Source of the DNA: Streptomyces sp. CB00455
GTDB lineage: Bacteria > Actinomycetota > Actinomycetes > Streptomycetales > Streptomycetaceae
Length of the DNA stretch: 64,000 bases
Assembly (NCBI RefSeq): GCF_001905445.1
Contig: NZ_LIVQ01000009.1
Span: forward strand, 167,512 to 231,511
Direction of reading: 5' to 3'
Made by a program: the position numbers and the translations under genes. Under the pieces are notes generated by a model. The model worked only from the letters and a program-made list of their open reading frames with translations, did not search any database and was not told the DNA's origin. The number at the start of each line of letters is the position of its first letter. Position 1 is the stretch's first letter. Shown here piece after piece: positions 42,030 to 51,310 of the stretch.

Positions 42030-43580
42030 TCAGTGCTGGTGCCCGGTGCCGCCTTGGAGTTCCTGGCCCTTGAGCAGGAACCAGGCGACCGCGGCGGTGG
42101 CCAGCAGGACGGCCGCGCCGACGCCGGAGGCGAGCCGCAGGCCGTCCACGAAGGCCGCCTGCGCCGCGCCGACCATCTGCTCGGCGGTCCGCGGATCAAG
42201 CGACGCGGCCGCCTCGACGGCTCCGCCGAGGGATTCGTGCGCGGCGTCGGCGACGGGTGCGGGGACCGAGGACGGGGCGGTGAAGCCCTGGTAGACGCCG
42301 GTCACGATGGAGCCGAGGAGGGCGATGCCGAGGGCGGCGCCGAGTTCGTAGGCGGTCTCGGAGACGGCCGAGGCGGATCCTGCCTGCTCCTTGGGCACGC
42401 TGGAGAGGATCACGTCGGCGGTGACGGTGAAGGAGAAGCCGGCGCCGACCCCGACGGCGAGCAGGGCCACGCCGAGCAGCGGGTACGCGGTCTCCTTGTG
42501 GATCACGGTGAGCGCGGCCAGGGCCACGCCGATGGCGGCGAGGCCGCCGGTGACGACGGACCGTACCGAGTACCGGCGGGCGAAGCGGCCTGCGGCCAGG
42601 CCGGTGGCCACCGCGCCGATGGCGGCGGGCAGTTCGGCCAGGCCCGCTTCCAGGGGGTCGCGGCCCTGTACGAGCTGGAGGAACTGGGAGAGGAAGAAGA
42701 CCAGTCCGGAGAGGCCGAAGACGGTGAGCAGGTCGGCGAGGACCGCGCCACAGAAGCCGCGGTGCCGGAAGAGGCGCATGTCGAGCAGCGGGGACGGCAG
42801 GCTGAACTGGCGGCGGACGAAGGCGCACAGGCAGGCCGCGCCCAGGACGGCGGCGGCCCAGACGCCCCAGGTCATGCCATGGGTGGCGACTTCCTTGATG
42901 GCGTAGACCACGCCGATGACGCCGATGAGGGAGAGGGCGACGCTGACGAGGTCCCAGGGGCCGGCGACCGGGTTCCTGGATTCGGGCAGCAGTTTGATGC
43001 CGACGAGGACGAGGACCACCATGACGGGGAGGTTGATGAGGAAGACCGAACCCCACCAGAAGTGCTGGAGCAGGGCTCCGCCGACGACCGGGCCGATGGC
43101 GGCGCCCGCCGAGGCGGCGGCGCCCCAGACGCCGATGGCGAGGCTGCGCTCCCTGGCGTCGTGGAAGATGTTGCGGATCAGCGCGAGGGTGGAGGGCATC
43201 AGGGTCGCGCCGGCCACGCCGAGCAGGGCCCGGGCCACGATCATCATCTCGGGGCTGGTCGCGTAGGCGTTGAGGACGGAGACGGCCCCGAAGGCGGTGG
43301 CGCCGGCCAGGAGCAGCTTCTTGCGGCCGATGCGGTCGCCGAGGGAGCCCATGGAGACGAGCAGTCCGGCGATGACGAAGGAGTAGATGTCGCCGATCCA
43401 CAGGAGTTGGGTGCCGGAGGGCTTGAGGTCTTCGCTGAGGGAGGGGGTGGCGAGTCCGAGGACGGTCGCGTCCACCGCCACCAGCAGAACGGCCAGGACG
43501 AGCACGGAGAGCGCCAGCCAGCGTCCCCGGCTCCTTTCCTGCCTTTGCGTCGGCCGCTTCAGCTCGTCGGTACGGCTCAT
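42030..43580 (-). CDS. DHA2-type MFS drug efflux transporter
   Basis: A 516-residue, 14-helix major facilitator of the EmrB/QacA group. Motif C-like LMPSTLALIRNIFHDARERS and motif A GSLGDRIGRKKLL are visible, and LAVLLVAVDATVLGLATPSL is the typical start of helix 1 (D-x-T-V/I). The start ATG overlaps the TetR stop by one base (TGATG), so the pair is translationally coupled. Its substrate is unknown; the partner regulator suggests inducible export of a toxic or antibiotic-like compound. The His at the very end (GGTGHQH) is unremarkable. Confidence 0.94.
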   Translation of the reverse strand: MSRTDELKRPTQRQERSRGRWLALSVLVLAVLLVAVDATVLGLATPSLSEDLKPSGTQLLWIGDIYSFVIAGLLVSMGSLGDRIGRKKLLLAGATAFGAVSVLNAYATSPEMMIVARALLGVAGATLMPSTLALIRNIFHDARERSLAIGVWGAAASAGAAIGPVVGGALLQHFWWGSVFLINLPVMVVLVLVGIKLLPESRNPVAGPWDLVSVALSLIGVIGVVYAIKEVATHGMTWGVWAAAVLGAACLCAFVRRQFSLPSPLLDMRLFRHRGFCGAVLADLLTVFGLSGLVFFLSQFLQLVQGRDPLEAGLAELPAAIGAVATGLAAGRFARRYSVRSVVTGGLAAIGVALAALTVIHKETAYPLLGVALLAVGVGAGFSFTVTADVILSSVPKEQAGSASAVSETAYELGAALGIALLGSIVTGVYQGFTAPSSVPAPVADAAHESLGGAVEAAASLDPRTAEQMVGAAQAAFVDGLRLASGVGAAVLLATAAVAWFLLKGQELQGGTGHQH

Positions 43581-44128
43581 CACTCCACGCTCCGTCGTGC
43601 GCCACCGAGCAGCAACTCGGTGATCATGTACTGGAAGTCCTTTGCGGCGACCCGGCCGTCCATGACGGCCCAGGCGCAGGTGCCGACGAGGCCGTAGAGG
43701 GCCTCGGTGAGCCAGGCGGGGCTCAGGTCGATCCGGATGTCACCCTGCGCCTGGCCGCGCCGGAAGAGGGCGCTGACGCGGGCGTCGAGGCGGGCCCAGC
43801 CCTCGTTGACCTCGTCGCCCTCGAAGAGCTGGTTCTCGGTGACGAGGAAGGCCAGCAGCTGGGCGTTGGGCTCGACCTCGGCGACCAGCCGCCGCAGCGC
43901 CTCCACGGCCGTGCCCTCGTCGAGGCGGGCATGGTCGAAGGCCACCTCGAACAGCCGGATGCCGAGGTCTTCCAGGGCCCGCACGAGGGCGTCGCGCCCG
44001 GCGAAGTGCCGGTGCAGCGTCGCCCGGCCGATCCCGGCGGCGCGGGCGACCTCGTCCATCGTGGCGGTCGACTTGCGGGAAAGCAGGGCGGCCGCGTCGC
44101 GGAGCACCTGGTCACGATCCATAGCCAT
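43580..44128 (-). CDS. TetR-family repressor of the adjacent efflux gene
   Basis: A 182-residue repressor. The N-terminal helix-turn-helix is TMDEVARAAGIGRATLHRHFAGRDALVRAL (about 23-52), the standard TetR DNA-recognition block. The C-terminal ligand domain is helical with LLAFLVTENQLFEGDEVNEG. ATG at 44128 overlaps the operator half-site, and the mRNA may be leaderless because no ribosome binding site precedes it; ATG at 44122 is a possible alternative. It is coupled to the MFS gene and should repress the whole operon through the palindrome at 44146-44167. Confidence 0.92.
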   Translation of the reverse strand: MAMDRDQVLRDAAALLSRKSTATMDEVARAAGIGRATLHRHFAGRDALVRALEDLGIRLFEVAFDHARLDEGTAVEALRRLVAEVEPNAQLLAFLVTENQLFEGDEVNEGWARLDARVSALFRRGQAQGDIRIDLSPAWLTEALYGLVGTCAWAVMDGRVAAKDFQYMITELLLGGARRSVE

Positions 44129-44167
44129 GAGACAAGCGTAAACCAAATGAGACGACCTTGTCTCATT
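44126..44167. promoter_or_regulatory. TetR operator with three half-sites
   Basis: AATGAGAC-GACCTT-GTCTCATT (44146-44167) is a perfect 22-base palindrome, and a further ATGAGACAAG half-site overlaps the tetR start codon at 44127-44136. Placement immediately upstream of the TetR-MFS operon indicates autoregulation. Confidence 0.82.
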
Positions 44168-44232
44168 CAGGGCGGAACATGGGGTGCCCCGGGCCGGCCG
44201 GACGGGCAACGTGCCGGACGCCGGCCGGCTGA

Positions 44233-44252
44233 CTGGCTGGCTGGCTGGCTGG
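44233..44252. repeat. (CTGG)5 simple sequence repeat
   Basis: Five uninterrupted copies of CTGG lie in the gap between the TetR operator and the argH terminator, outside any gene. Confidence 0.95.
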
Positions 44253-44291
44253 CGCCCCCGGCGAAAGGCACGGGGAGGCGGACGGAACGGC

Positions 44292-44329
44292 GGAGGGGCG
44301 GCGGAGCCACTCGGCCCTGCCGCCCCTCC
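44292..44329 (-). terminator. Hairpin terminator after argH
   Basis: GGAGGGGCGGC (44292-44302) pairs perfectly with GCCGCCCCTCC (44319-44329) across a 16-base loop, beginning 36 bases downstream of the argH stop. Confidence 0.75.
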
Positions 44330-44364
44330 GGGCCCGGACGGGCCCTGCCGCGTGCCGCTGCCGG

Positions 44365-45792
44365 CTACTGCTTGTGGGCCGCCCAGGCGTGCTGGATGAC
44401 CAGGTCGGCCTTCAGTTCCGTCAGCTGGACCGCGACCGCCGACGGGGCCGTGCCGCCGCGGCCGTCGCGCGAGGCCAGGGACCCCTTGACGTTGAGCACC
44501 GTACGGACCTCGGGGGTCAGGTGCTCCGAGATCTTCGCGAACTGGTCGTCCGTCAGCTGGGCGAGCTCGATGCCCTCTCCCTCGCAGACCTTGACGCACT
44601 CGCCGGCCACCTCGTGCGCCACCCGGAACGGCACGCCCTGCCGGACCAGCCACTCCGCGATGTCGGTGGCCAGCGAGAAACCGGCCGGGGCCAGCTCCTC
44701 CATCCGCTCCCGGTTGACCGTGAGGGTGGCCATCATGCCGGTGAAGGCCGGCAGCAGGACCTCCAGGGTGTCGCAGGAGTCGAAGACCGGCTCCTTGTCC
44801 TCCTGCAGGTCCCGGTTGTACGCCAGCGGCAGCGCCTTGAGCGTGGCCAGCAGGCCGGTCAGGTTGCCGATGAGGCGGCCCGACTTGCCGCGCGCCAGCT
44901 CCGCGATGTCCGGGTTCTTCTTCTGCGGCATGATCGACGACCCGGTCGAGAAGGCGTCGTGCAGGGTCACGAAGGAGAACTCCTTCGTGTTCCAGATGAT
45001 GATCTCCTCCGCGATCCGGGAGAGGTTGATCCCGATCATCGCGGTGATGAAGGCGAACTCCGCGACGAAGTCGCGCGAGGCCGTCCCGTCGATGGAGTTG
45101 CCGGCCGAGCCCCGCTCGAAGCCCAGCTCGGCGGCGACCGCCTCCGGATCCAGGCCCAGCGAGGAACCGGCGAGGGCTCCCGAGCCGTACGGGGAGACCG
45201 CCGTCCGGGTGTCCCACTGCCGCAGCCGCTCCGCGTCCCGCGACAGGGACTGCACGTGGGCCAGTACGTGGTGCGCGAAGAGCACCGGCTGTGCGTGCTG
45301 GAGGTGGGTCCGGCCGGGCATCGCCACGTCCGCATGGCTCTCGGCGAGGCCGACCAGCGCGTCCTGGAGGTCCGCGACCAGCCCGCCGATGATCCGCGCG
45401 TGGTCGCGCAGGTACATGCGGAAGAGGGTGGCCACCTGGTCGTTGCGGGACCGCCCCGCCCGCAGCTTGCCGCCCAGGTCGGCGCCGAGGCGCTCCAGCA
45501 GCCCGCGCTCCAGGGCGGTGTGCACGTCCTCGTCGGCGACGGTGCCGACGAAGGTGCCGGCCGTGACATCGGCTTCGAGCCGGTCCAGGCCGGCGATCAT
45601 GCGGTCCAGCTCCTCGGCCGTGAGCAGGCCCGCCCTGTGCAGGACCCTCGCGTGGGCCCGGGAGCCCGCGATGTCGTACGGCGCGAGCCGCCAGTCGAAG
45701 TGGACCGACGCGGACAGCTTCGCGAGGGCCTCGGCGGGGCCATCGGCGAACCGGCCGCCCCAGAGCCGGACGTCACCGTTGTTGCTGCTCAC
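44365..45792 (-). CDS. argH: Argininosuccinate lyase
   Basis: A 475-residue member of the aspartase/fumarase superfamily that splits argininosuccinate into arginine and fumarate, the last step of arginine synthesis. The signature loop SSIMPQKKNPD is near residue 278, with RNDQVATLFRMYLRDHARII and HLQHAQPVLFAHH upstream, all full-length features. GTG at 45792 follows GAGGAG. argH is separated from the argC-J-B-D-R cluster by about 2.8 kb of unrelated genes, and a candidate ArgR box lies 158 bases upstream. Confidence 0.98.
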   Translation of the reverse strand: MSSNNGDVRLWGGRFADGPAEALAKLSASVHFDWRLAPYDIAGSRAHARVLHRAGLLTAEELDRMIAGLDRLEADVTAGTFVGTVADEDVHTALERGLLERLGADLGGKLRAGRSRNDQVATLFRMYLRDHARIIGGLVADLQDALVGLAESHADVAMPGRTHLQHAQPVLFAHHVLAHVQSLSRDAERLRQWDTRTAVSPYGSGALAGSSLGLDPEAVAAELGFERGSAGNSIDGTASRDFVAEFAFITAMIGINLSRIAEEIIIWNTKEFSFVTLHDAFSTGSSIMPQKKNPDIAELARGKSGRLIGNLTGLLATLKALPLAYNRDLQEDKEPVFDSCDTLEVLLPAFTGMMATLTVNRERMEELAPAGFSLATDIAEWLVRQGVPFRVAHEVAGECVKVCEGEGIELAQLTDDQFAKISEHLTPEVRTVLNVKGSLASRDGRGGTAPSAVAVQLTELKADLVIQHAWAAHKQ

Positions 45793-45950
45793 AGCTGCTG
45801 CTCCTCAAAAGGGATCGGTGTACGGACCGCTCCCCGCCGCGGAGGCGACGGGAGTCGGCCCTGGTACTGCGTGTAACGACTCGGGCGAGGTCGCGGCGCG
45901 CGCGATCTTCGAGGAGGGCCCGAAGACGACCCTCCTCACGGTGGTTCAAC

Positions 45951-45970
45951 AATAGGCATAACTATGCACT
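45951..45970. promoter_or_regulatory. Candidate ARG box upstream of argH
   Basis: AATAGGCATAACTATGCACT contains the perfect palindrome GCATA-AC-TATGC (45956-45967). It resembles the A/T-rich ARG box bound by hexameric ArgR. Eleven of 14 bases match GGCATGACTATACG upstream of argC. Confidence 0.72.
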
Positions 45971-46084
45971 GTTCCGTATGTTTCGTCAATCAGCTCTGGC
46001 TGCCCGCCGTGACCAGCAGGAATATCGGAGGCACGGGTACGCGTCGGCGCCTAGGATCGGTACGGATCACCCTGGGGAGGGGAC

Positions 46085-47506
46085 ATGGGCGCCGTGCAAC
46101 GACAGGAGGCCGGGCGGGGCCGGGCGGCCGCGGAATCACTCCTGCGCGGCGCCGCGGACCGGGGCGAGCCGCTGCCGGACGATGCGGAGCCGGACGCCTG
46201 GACCGCCTTCGACCAGGGGGTGCGGGCACACCACCGCGACCGGTGCGGGGGCACCGGCCCGCACCGCACCGACCTTGCGCTCTGCCATCCCGACGGCCGC
46301 ATCCGCGAGCGGGCGCTGCACGCACCGCATCCGCGGCCGGAGCTCGTCGTGATCCGGTGCACCGACTGGGTCCCGCAGGTGCGGCGACGGGCACGGCACG
46401 TCCTGGCCGCGTCCCTGGCGGCCGACCCCCCGTCGGTACTGCTGCGGCTGACCCCGATCGTGCTGCGGCTCGGCCGCCGGGAGCAGGGCGGCTGGGCGTT
46501 GGACCTCTTCGAGAACGAGCTGCGCTCCCCGGCCGGTTCCCCGGCCCTCGCCGCACTGCACGAGAGCCCCGACCTGCCGACCCGGCGGCTCGCCGCCCGG
46601 CTCGCGGTGGAGGCCGGGGCCGGGGACGCACCGGAACTCGCCCGGCGTGCGGCCGCCGAGCGCGATCCCCGGACGAGCCGGACGTGGACGGACGCGGCCC
46701 TGGCCCGGGCCGCCGCCGACGCGCCGGATGACGAGACCGTCGATGCCCTGCTCGGCGGACACGGCCCGATGGTCCGTTCCGCGGGGGTCACCCTGCTGCT
46801 GCGGGCCGGCCGGGGAGCCGAGGCCGGCCGTTACCTCACCGACCGCTCCGCGCTCGTCCGGGCCTGCGCCCGCTGGGCGGTGCGTCAAGACGGCGGGGAC
46901 CCGTACGCCCTGAGCCGTGCCCGGGTCACGGACCCCGACCTCGTCACCGCGGCCGCGGTGACCGGCTTCGCCGAGTGCGCCGGGCGCGGGGACGCCCCGC
47001 TGCTGCGCACGCTGCTGGACCACCCCGCGGGCACGGTACGGGCGGCCGCCGTCGCCGGGCTGAGACTGCTCGACACCCACGACGCGGCCCTGCTGGAACC
47101 GCTGCTGGACGACCCCTCGCCCGCTGTCGCCCGCGAGGTCTCGCTGAGCCTGCGCGCCTGCGCGGACCGGCCGGCCGTCGAGCGGCTGATGGACCGCGTC
47201 GGGCCCGGGTGGCCGCCGCACACCCGCCGGGCCGCCTACCGGCTGCTGCGCGCCCGGGGCGGAACGCCTTGGCTGGGGGCCGCCGTGGAACTGCTGACGG
47301 ACGGCGACGCGGGGCTGCGCCGGACCGCCGCACACCACCTCCAAAGCCTGTGGTCACCGAGCCGGCCGCCCGACCTGCCCTCCGGGGATCCGGAGGTCGG
47401 CGCCCTGCTGGACCGCTGCACGGAACTCTTCAGCGACCACGTCATCGCGCGGATGCGCCGGCACCTCGGACTCCCCTGGCGGGAATCCACGACGAACGGA
47501 CGCTGA
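46085..47506 (+). CDS. HEAT-repeat protein
   Basis: A 473-residue all-helical protein composed of alternating amphipathic helices with HEAT/armadillo-type periodicity, for example ETVDALLGGHGPMVRSAGVTLLLRAG, DPDLVTAAAVTGFAECAGRG and DAPLLRTLLDHPAGTVRAAA followed by VAGLRLLDTHDAALLEPLLDDPSPAVAR. The repeats of L-x-x-x-x-x-x-V-R-x-x-A are the visible signal. Such solenoids are protein-binding scaffolds, including phycobilin lyase-like proteins. ATG at 46085 follows GGGGAGGGGAC. Its promoter region is shared with argH, so the ARG box may also affect it. Function unknown. Confidence 0.82.
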   Translation: MGAVQRQEAGRGRAAAESLLRGAADRGEPLPDDAEPDAWTAFDQGVRAHHRDRCGGTGPHRTDLALCHPDGRIRERALHAPHPRPELVVIRCTDWVPQVRRRARHVLAASLAADPPSVLLRLTPIVLRLGRREQGGWALDLFENELRSPAGSPALAALHESPDLPTRRLAARLAVEAGAGDAPELARRAAAERDPRTSRTWTDAALARAAADAPDDETVDALLGGHGPMVRSAGVTLLLRAGRGAEAGRYLTDRSALVRACARWAVRQDGGDPYALSRARVTDPDLVTAAAVTGFAECAGRGDAPLLRTLLDHPAGTVRAAAVAGLRLLDTHDAALLEPLLDDPSPAVAREVSLSLRACADRPAVERLMDRVGPGWPPHTRRAAYRLLRARGGTPWLGAAVELLTDGDAGLRRTAAHHLQSLWSPSRPPDLPSGDPEVGALLDRCTELFSDHVIARMRRHLGLPWRESTTNGR

Positions 47507-47512
47507 TTCACG

Positions 47513-47815
<303 letters not shown>

Positions 47816-47818
47816 CGT

Positions 47819-48517
47819 GTGCTGCGTACCGCTCTCGTCACCGGCTCACTGATCGTCACCGCCCTGCTCCCCCAGGGATCCCGGGCCCGCGCCCCGCTGC
47901 CCGCCCTGCTCGCCGACACCGGCGGCGGGAGCCAGCTGATCACCGCCGTCGCCCCCGGTCCCGGTTCCACGACCGGGCGGCTGACCTGGTGGGACCGGCG
48001 GGCGGGGCGCTGGTACGAGGCCGGGAGCGCCGAAGCCCGTTTCGGGGCGAACGGCCTCACCGACGGCGCGACCCGCACCCAGGGCACCGACACCACGCCG
48101 GCGGGCCTGTACGACCTGCCGTACGCCTTCGGGATCCGCTCCGCGCCGGCCGGGACGGCCTACCGCTACCGGCGGGTGACCGGTGGTTCGTGGTGGTGCC
48201 AGGACAATGCCTCCGCCGCCTACAACCGCTGGGTGGAGCCGCTGCCCGCCGACTGCGCGCCCGGGGAGTCGGAGCACCTGGCGGCCTACACCTCGCAGTA
48301 CGCGCATGCGCTGGTCATCGGCTTCAACTACGCCGAGCCCGTACGCGGCCGCGGCGCGGGGATCTTCCTGCACGTCAACGGCAAGGGCGCCACGGCCGGT
48401 TGCGTGTCCGTTCCCGTGCGTGCCATGCGGGCGGTGCTGCGCTGGGCCGAGCCCCGCCGCCGCCCGCACATCGCGATCGGCACGGAGGCCGGGGCCCTGT
48501 CGGTCACCCGCTACTGA
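47819..48517 (+). CDS. Secreted L,D-transpeptidase-like (YkuD) protein
   Basis: A 232-residue exported protein. Residues 1-25 form a signal peptide (LRTALVTGSLIVTALL then RAR). The catalytic block IFLHVNGKGATAGCVSVPVR near residue 185-205 has the His and Cys (H-x10-C) of YkuD domains, although the usual S-x-G-C-x-R is T-A-G-C-V-S here. Upstream strands AGLYDLPYAFGIRSAPAGTA and the Trp-rich RYRRVTGGSWWCQD are typical of the actinobacterial variant. It may cross-link peptidoglycan or modify cell-wall substrates; the altered motif leaves catalytic activity unproven. GTG at 47819 starts three bases after the pseudogene stop. Confidence 0.85.
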   Translation: MLRTALVTGSLIVTALLPQGSRARAPLPALLADTGGGSQLITAVAPGPGSTTGRLTWWDRRAGRWYEAGSAEARFGANGLTDGATRTQGTDTTPAGLYDLPYAFGIRSAPAGTAYRYRRVTGGSWWCQDNASAAYNRWVEPLPADCAPGESEHLAAYTSQYAHALVIGFNYAEPVRGRGAGIFLHVNGKGATAGCVSVPVRAMRAVLRWAEPRRRPHIAIGTEAGALSVTRY

Positions 48518-48643
48518 CCGGAACCGAGCCGGAGACCGGGACCGGAGACCGGAACCGGCACGGGCACCGGCACGGGGCACGACGGGACGGCGGGACGGGT
48601 ACGGCGCGGGGTGACCCGCAACGGCCCGGACGGCCGTACCGGG

Positions 48644-49180
48644 TCAGCCCTCCTTCTGCGCCAGCCGCAGCAGGTGGTCGGCCAGGGCCTGCCCGCCCGC
48701 CGGATCGCGGCTGATCAGCATCAGGGTGTCGTCCCCCGCGATCGTGCCCAGGATCTCGCGGAGTTCCGCCTGGTCGATCGCCGAGGCGAGGAACTGCGCC
48801 GCGCCCGGCGGGGTGCGCAGGACCACGAGGTTCGCGGAAGCCTCCGCGGAGATCAGCAGTTCCCCGGAGAGGCGCCGCATGCGCTCCTCCTTCGCGGACT
48901 CGCCGAGCGGGGCCTGCGGGGTGCGGAAGCCGCCCTCACTGGGCACCGCGTAGATCAGCTCGCCGCCCGTGTTGCGGATCTTCACCGCGCCCAGCTCGTC
49001 GAGGTCGCGCGAGAGCGTCGCCTGGGTGACGCTCAGCCCGTCGTCGGCGAGCAGTTTGGCCAGCTGGCTCTGGGAGCGGACCGGCTGCCGGTTGAGGATG
49101 TCCACGATCCGGCGGTGGCGGGCGGTGCGGGTCTGCGGGACGGCCTGGCCGCCGTTCTCGTTGTCCTGCGCCTGACTCAT
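48644..49180 (-). CDS. argR: ArgR, arginine repressor
   Basis: A 178-residue regulator that binds ARG boxes as a hexamer when arginine is bound. The N-terminal winged helix RSQSQLAKLLADDGLSVTQA followed by TLSRDLDELGAVKIR is conserved; the C-terminal arginine-binding domain contains IAGDDTLMLISRD with the GDDT motif. A charged N-terminal extension (1-18, QDNENGGQ) precedes the domain. ATG at 49180 lies seven bases after the argD stop, so it is the last gene of the argCJBD-R operon and probably autoregulated through the argC operator. The 3' end faces the L,D-transpeptidase gene. Confidence 0.97.
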   Translation of the reverse strand: MSQAQDNENGGQAVPQTRTARHRRIVDILNRQPVRSQSQLAKLLADDGLSVTQATLSRDLDELGAVKIRNTGGELIYAVPSEGGFRTPQAPLGESAKEERMRRLSGELLISAEASANLVVLRTPPGAAQFLASAIDQAELREILGTIAGDDTLMLISRDPAGGQALADHLLRLAQKEG

Positions 49181-49187
49181 CGTCGTC

Positions 49188-50393
49188 TCATTCTCCGGAT
49201 CCGTCCCCGCTGGCTGCGTCGAGGATGCCGGGCAGGTCCCGGAGGAACGCGTCCGCCTCGGCCTCGGAGAGCACGTACGGGGGCATGAGCCGTACGACGT
49301 CGGGGGCGGGCGCGTTGACCAGGTAGCCGGCGTCCTGAGCCGCCTGCTGCACCCGGGGTGCGAGGGGCTCGGTCAGCACGATACCCAGCAGGAGGCCGGC
49401 GCCGCGGACGTGGGAGACCAGCGGGTGGTCGAAAGCCGCGATCCCGGAGCGCAGCCGCTCGCCGCGCGCCTTGATCTGGTCGAGCAGGCCGTCGGCGGCG
49501 ATGGTGTCGATCACGGCGAGGCCGGCGGCGCAGGCCACCGGGTTCCCGCCGAAGGTGGTGCCGTGCTGGCCGGGCCGCAGCAGCTCGGCGGCCGGGCCGA
49601 AGGCGGCCACGGCTCCGATGGGCAGGCCGCCGCCCAGTCCCTTGGCGAGGGTGACGAGGTCGGGCTCGACGCCCTCGTGCGCCTGGTGCTCGAACCACTG
49701 GCCGCAGCGGCCGATGCCGGTCTGCACCTCGTCCAGGACGAGCAGGGTGCCGGTGGCGCGGGTGATCTCGCGGGCGGCCGTCAGGTACCCGGCGGGCGGG
49801 ACCACGACGCCGTTCTCGCCCTGGATGGGCTCGATGATCACGAGCGCGGTCTCTTCGGTGACGGCGGCCCGCAGGGCATCCACGTCACCGTAGGGGACGT
49901 GGAGGACGTCGCCGGGCAGGGGCAGGAAGGGATCCTGCTTCTTCGGCTGACCGGTGAGCGCGAGGGCGCCCATGGTCCGGCCGTGGAAGCCGCCGGTGGT
50001 GGCCACCATCCGGCTCCGCCCGGTCAGCCGGCCGATCTTGAAGGCGGCTTCGACGGCCTCGGCGCCCGAGTTGCAGAAGAAGACCTTGCCGGGGCGGCCG
50101 AAGAGCTGGAGCAGCCGTTCGCCGAGCGCGATGACCGGCTCGGAGGCGTAGAGGTTGGAAACGTGGCCCAGCGTGGAGATCTGGCCGGTCACGGCCGCGA
50201 CGACCGCCGGGTGGGCGTGGCCGAGGGCGTTGACCGCGATGCCGCCGACGAAGTCGGTGTACTGCGCGCCGTCCGCGTCCCACACCTGGGCGCCTTCGCC
50301 GCGGACGAGGGCCAGCGCCGGGGTGCCGTAGTTGTCGGTCAGCGCGTCCTGCCAGCGGGCGCGGTACCCCTGGTTGCCGGTGTCGCTCGTCAT
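49188..50393 (-). CDS. argD: Acetylornithine aminotransferase
   Basis: A 401-residue class III PLP aminotransferase converting N-acetylglutamate 5-semialdehyde to N-acetylornithine. Conserved parts include FVGGIAVNALGHAHPAV, FFCNSGAEAVEAAFKIGRL, the EPIQGENGVV block, LVLDEVQTGIGRCG and TLAKGLGGGLPIGAV with the PLP lysine. The start ATG overlaps the argB stop by four bases (ATGA), giving translational coupling. It sits second to last in the operon, immediately before argR. Confidence 0.97.
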   Translation of the reverse strand: MTSDTGNQGYRARWQDALTDNYGTPALALVRGEGAQVWDADGAQYTDFVGGIAVNALGHAHPAVVAAVTGQISTLGHVSNLYASEPVIALGERLLQLFGRPGKVFFCNSGAEAVEAAFKIGRLTGRSRMVATTGGFHGRTMGALALTGQPKKQDPFLPLPGDVLHVPYGDVDALRAAVTEETALVIIEPIQGENGVVVPPAGYLTAAREITRATGTLLVLDEVQTGIGRCGQWFEHQAHEGVEPDLVTLAKGLGGGLPIGAVAAFGPAAELLRPGQHGTTFGGNPVACAAGLAVIDTIAADGLLDQIKARGERLRSGIAAFDHPLVSHVRGAGLLLGIVLTEPLAPRVQQAAQDAGYLVNAPAPDVVRLMPPYVLSEAEADAFLRDLPGILDAASGDGSGE

Positions 50394-51310
50394 GACGCTC
50401 CCCCTTGCGGTCCGTCGGGCACGACCATCGTGCCGATTCCCTCGTCCGTGAAGATCTCCAGCAGGATCGAGTGCTGGACCCGCCCGTCGATCACGCGTGC
50501 GGTGCCGACACCGCCCCGCACGGCGTGCAGGCAGCCCTCCATCTTGGGCACCATGCCGCTGGACAGTTCGGGCAGCAGCTTCTCCAGCTCGCTGACGGTG
50601 AGCCGGCTGATGACCTCGTCGCTGCTCGGCCAGTCCGCGTAGAGGCCCTCGACGTCGGTGAGGACCATGAGCGTCTCGGCGCCCAGCGCGGCGGCGAGCG
50701 CCGCGGCGGCCGTGTCGGCGTTCACGTTGTACACGTGGTGGTCGTCGGCACTGCGCGCGATGGAGGAGATGACCGGGATCCGGCCGTCCGCCAGCAGCGC
50801 CTCGATCGCGCCGGTGTCGATGGCGGTGATCTCGCCGACGCGCCCGATGTCGACGAGCTCGCCGTCGATCTCCGGCTGGTGCTTGGTGGCGGTGATGGTG
50901 TGGGCGTCCTCGCCGGTCATGCCGACGGCGAGGGGGCCGTGCTCGTTGAGGAGCCCGACGAGTTCGCGCTGGACCTGCCCCGCCAGGACCATCCGTACGA
51001 TGTCCATGGCCTCGGGGGTGGTGACGCGCAGGCCGGCCTTGAACTCGCTGACCAGGCCCTGCTTGTCGAGCTGTGCGTTGATCTGGGGGCCGCCGCCGTG
51101 CACCACCACGGGCCTCAGGCCGGCCTGGCGCAGGAAGACGACGTCCTGGGCGAAGGCGGCCTTGAGGTCCTCGTCGATCATGGCGTTGCCGCCGAACTTG
51201 ATGACGACGACCTTGCCGTTGTGGCGGGTCAGCCAGGGCAGTGCCTCGATGAGGATCTCGGCCTTGGGCAGGGCGGTGTGCTTGCGGGCACTTCCGGGGC
51301 CGCCGCTCAC
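50390..51310 (-). CDS. argB: Acetylglutamate kinase
   Basis: A 306-residue amino-acid kinase that phosphorylates N-acetylglutamate, usually the feedback-inhibited step of the pathway. The N-terminal glycine motif KFGGNAM lies near residue 43 and VVHGGGPQINAQLDKQG near residue 75; NADTAAAALAAALGA and VLTDVEGLYADWP follow, with GGVGTARVIDGRVQHSILLE at the end. An N-terminal helix (AEILIEALPWLTRHNGKV) of the kind linked to arginine-sensitive hexamers is present. GTG at 51310 overlaps the argJ stop by four bases (GTGA). Confidence 0.97.
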   Translation of the reverse strand: MSGGPGSARKHTALPKAEILIEALPWLTRHNGKVVVIKFGGNAMIDEDLKAAFAQDVVFLRQAGLRPVVVHGGGPQINAQLDKQGLVSEFKAGLRVTTPEAMDIVRMVLAGQVQRELVGLLNEHGPLAVGMTGEDAHTITATKHQPEIDGELVDIGRVGEITAIDTGAIEALLADGRIPVISSIARSADDHHVYNVNADTAAAALAAALGAETLMVLTDVEGLYADWPSSDEVISRLTVSELEKLLPELSSGMVPKMEGCLHAVRGGVGTARVIDGRVQHSILLEIFTDEGIGTMVVPDGPQGGAS

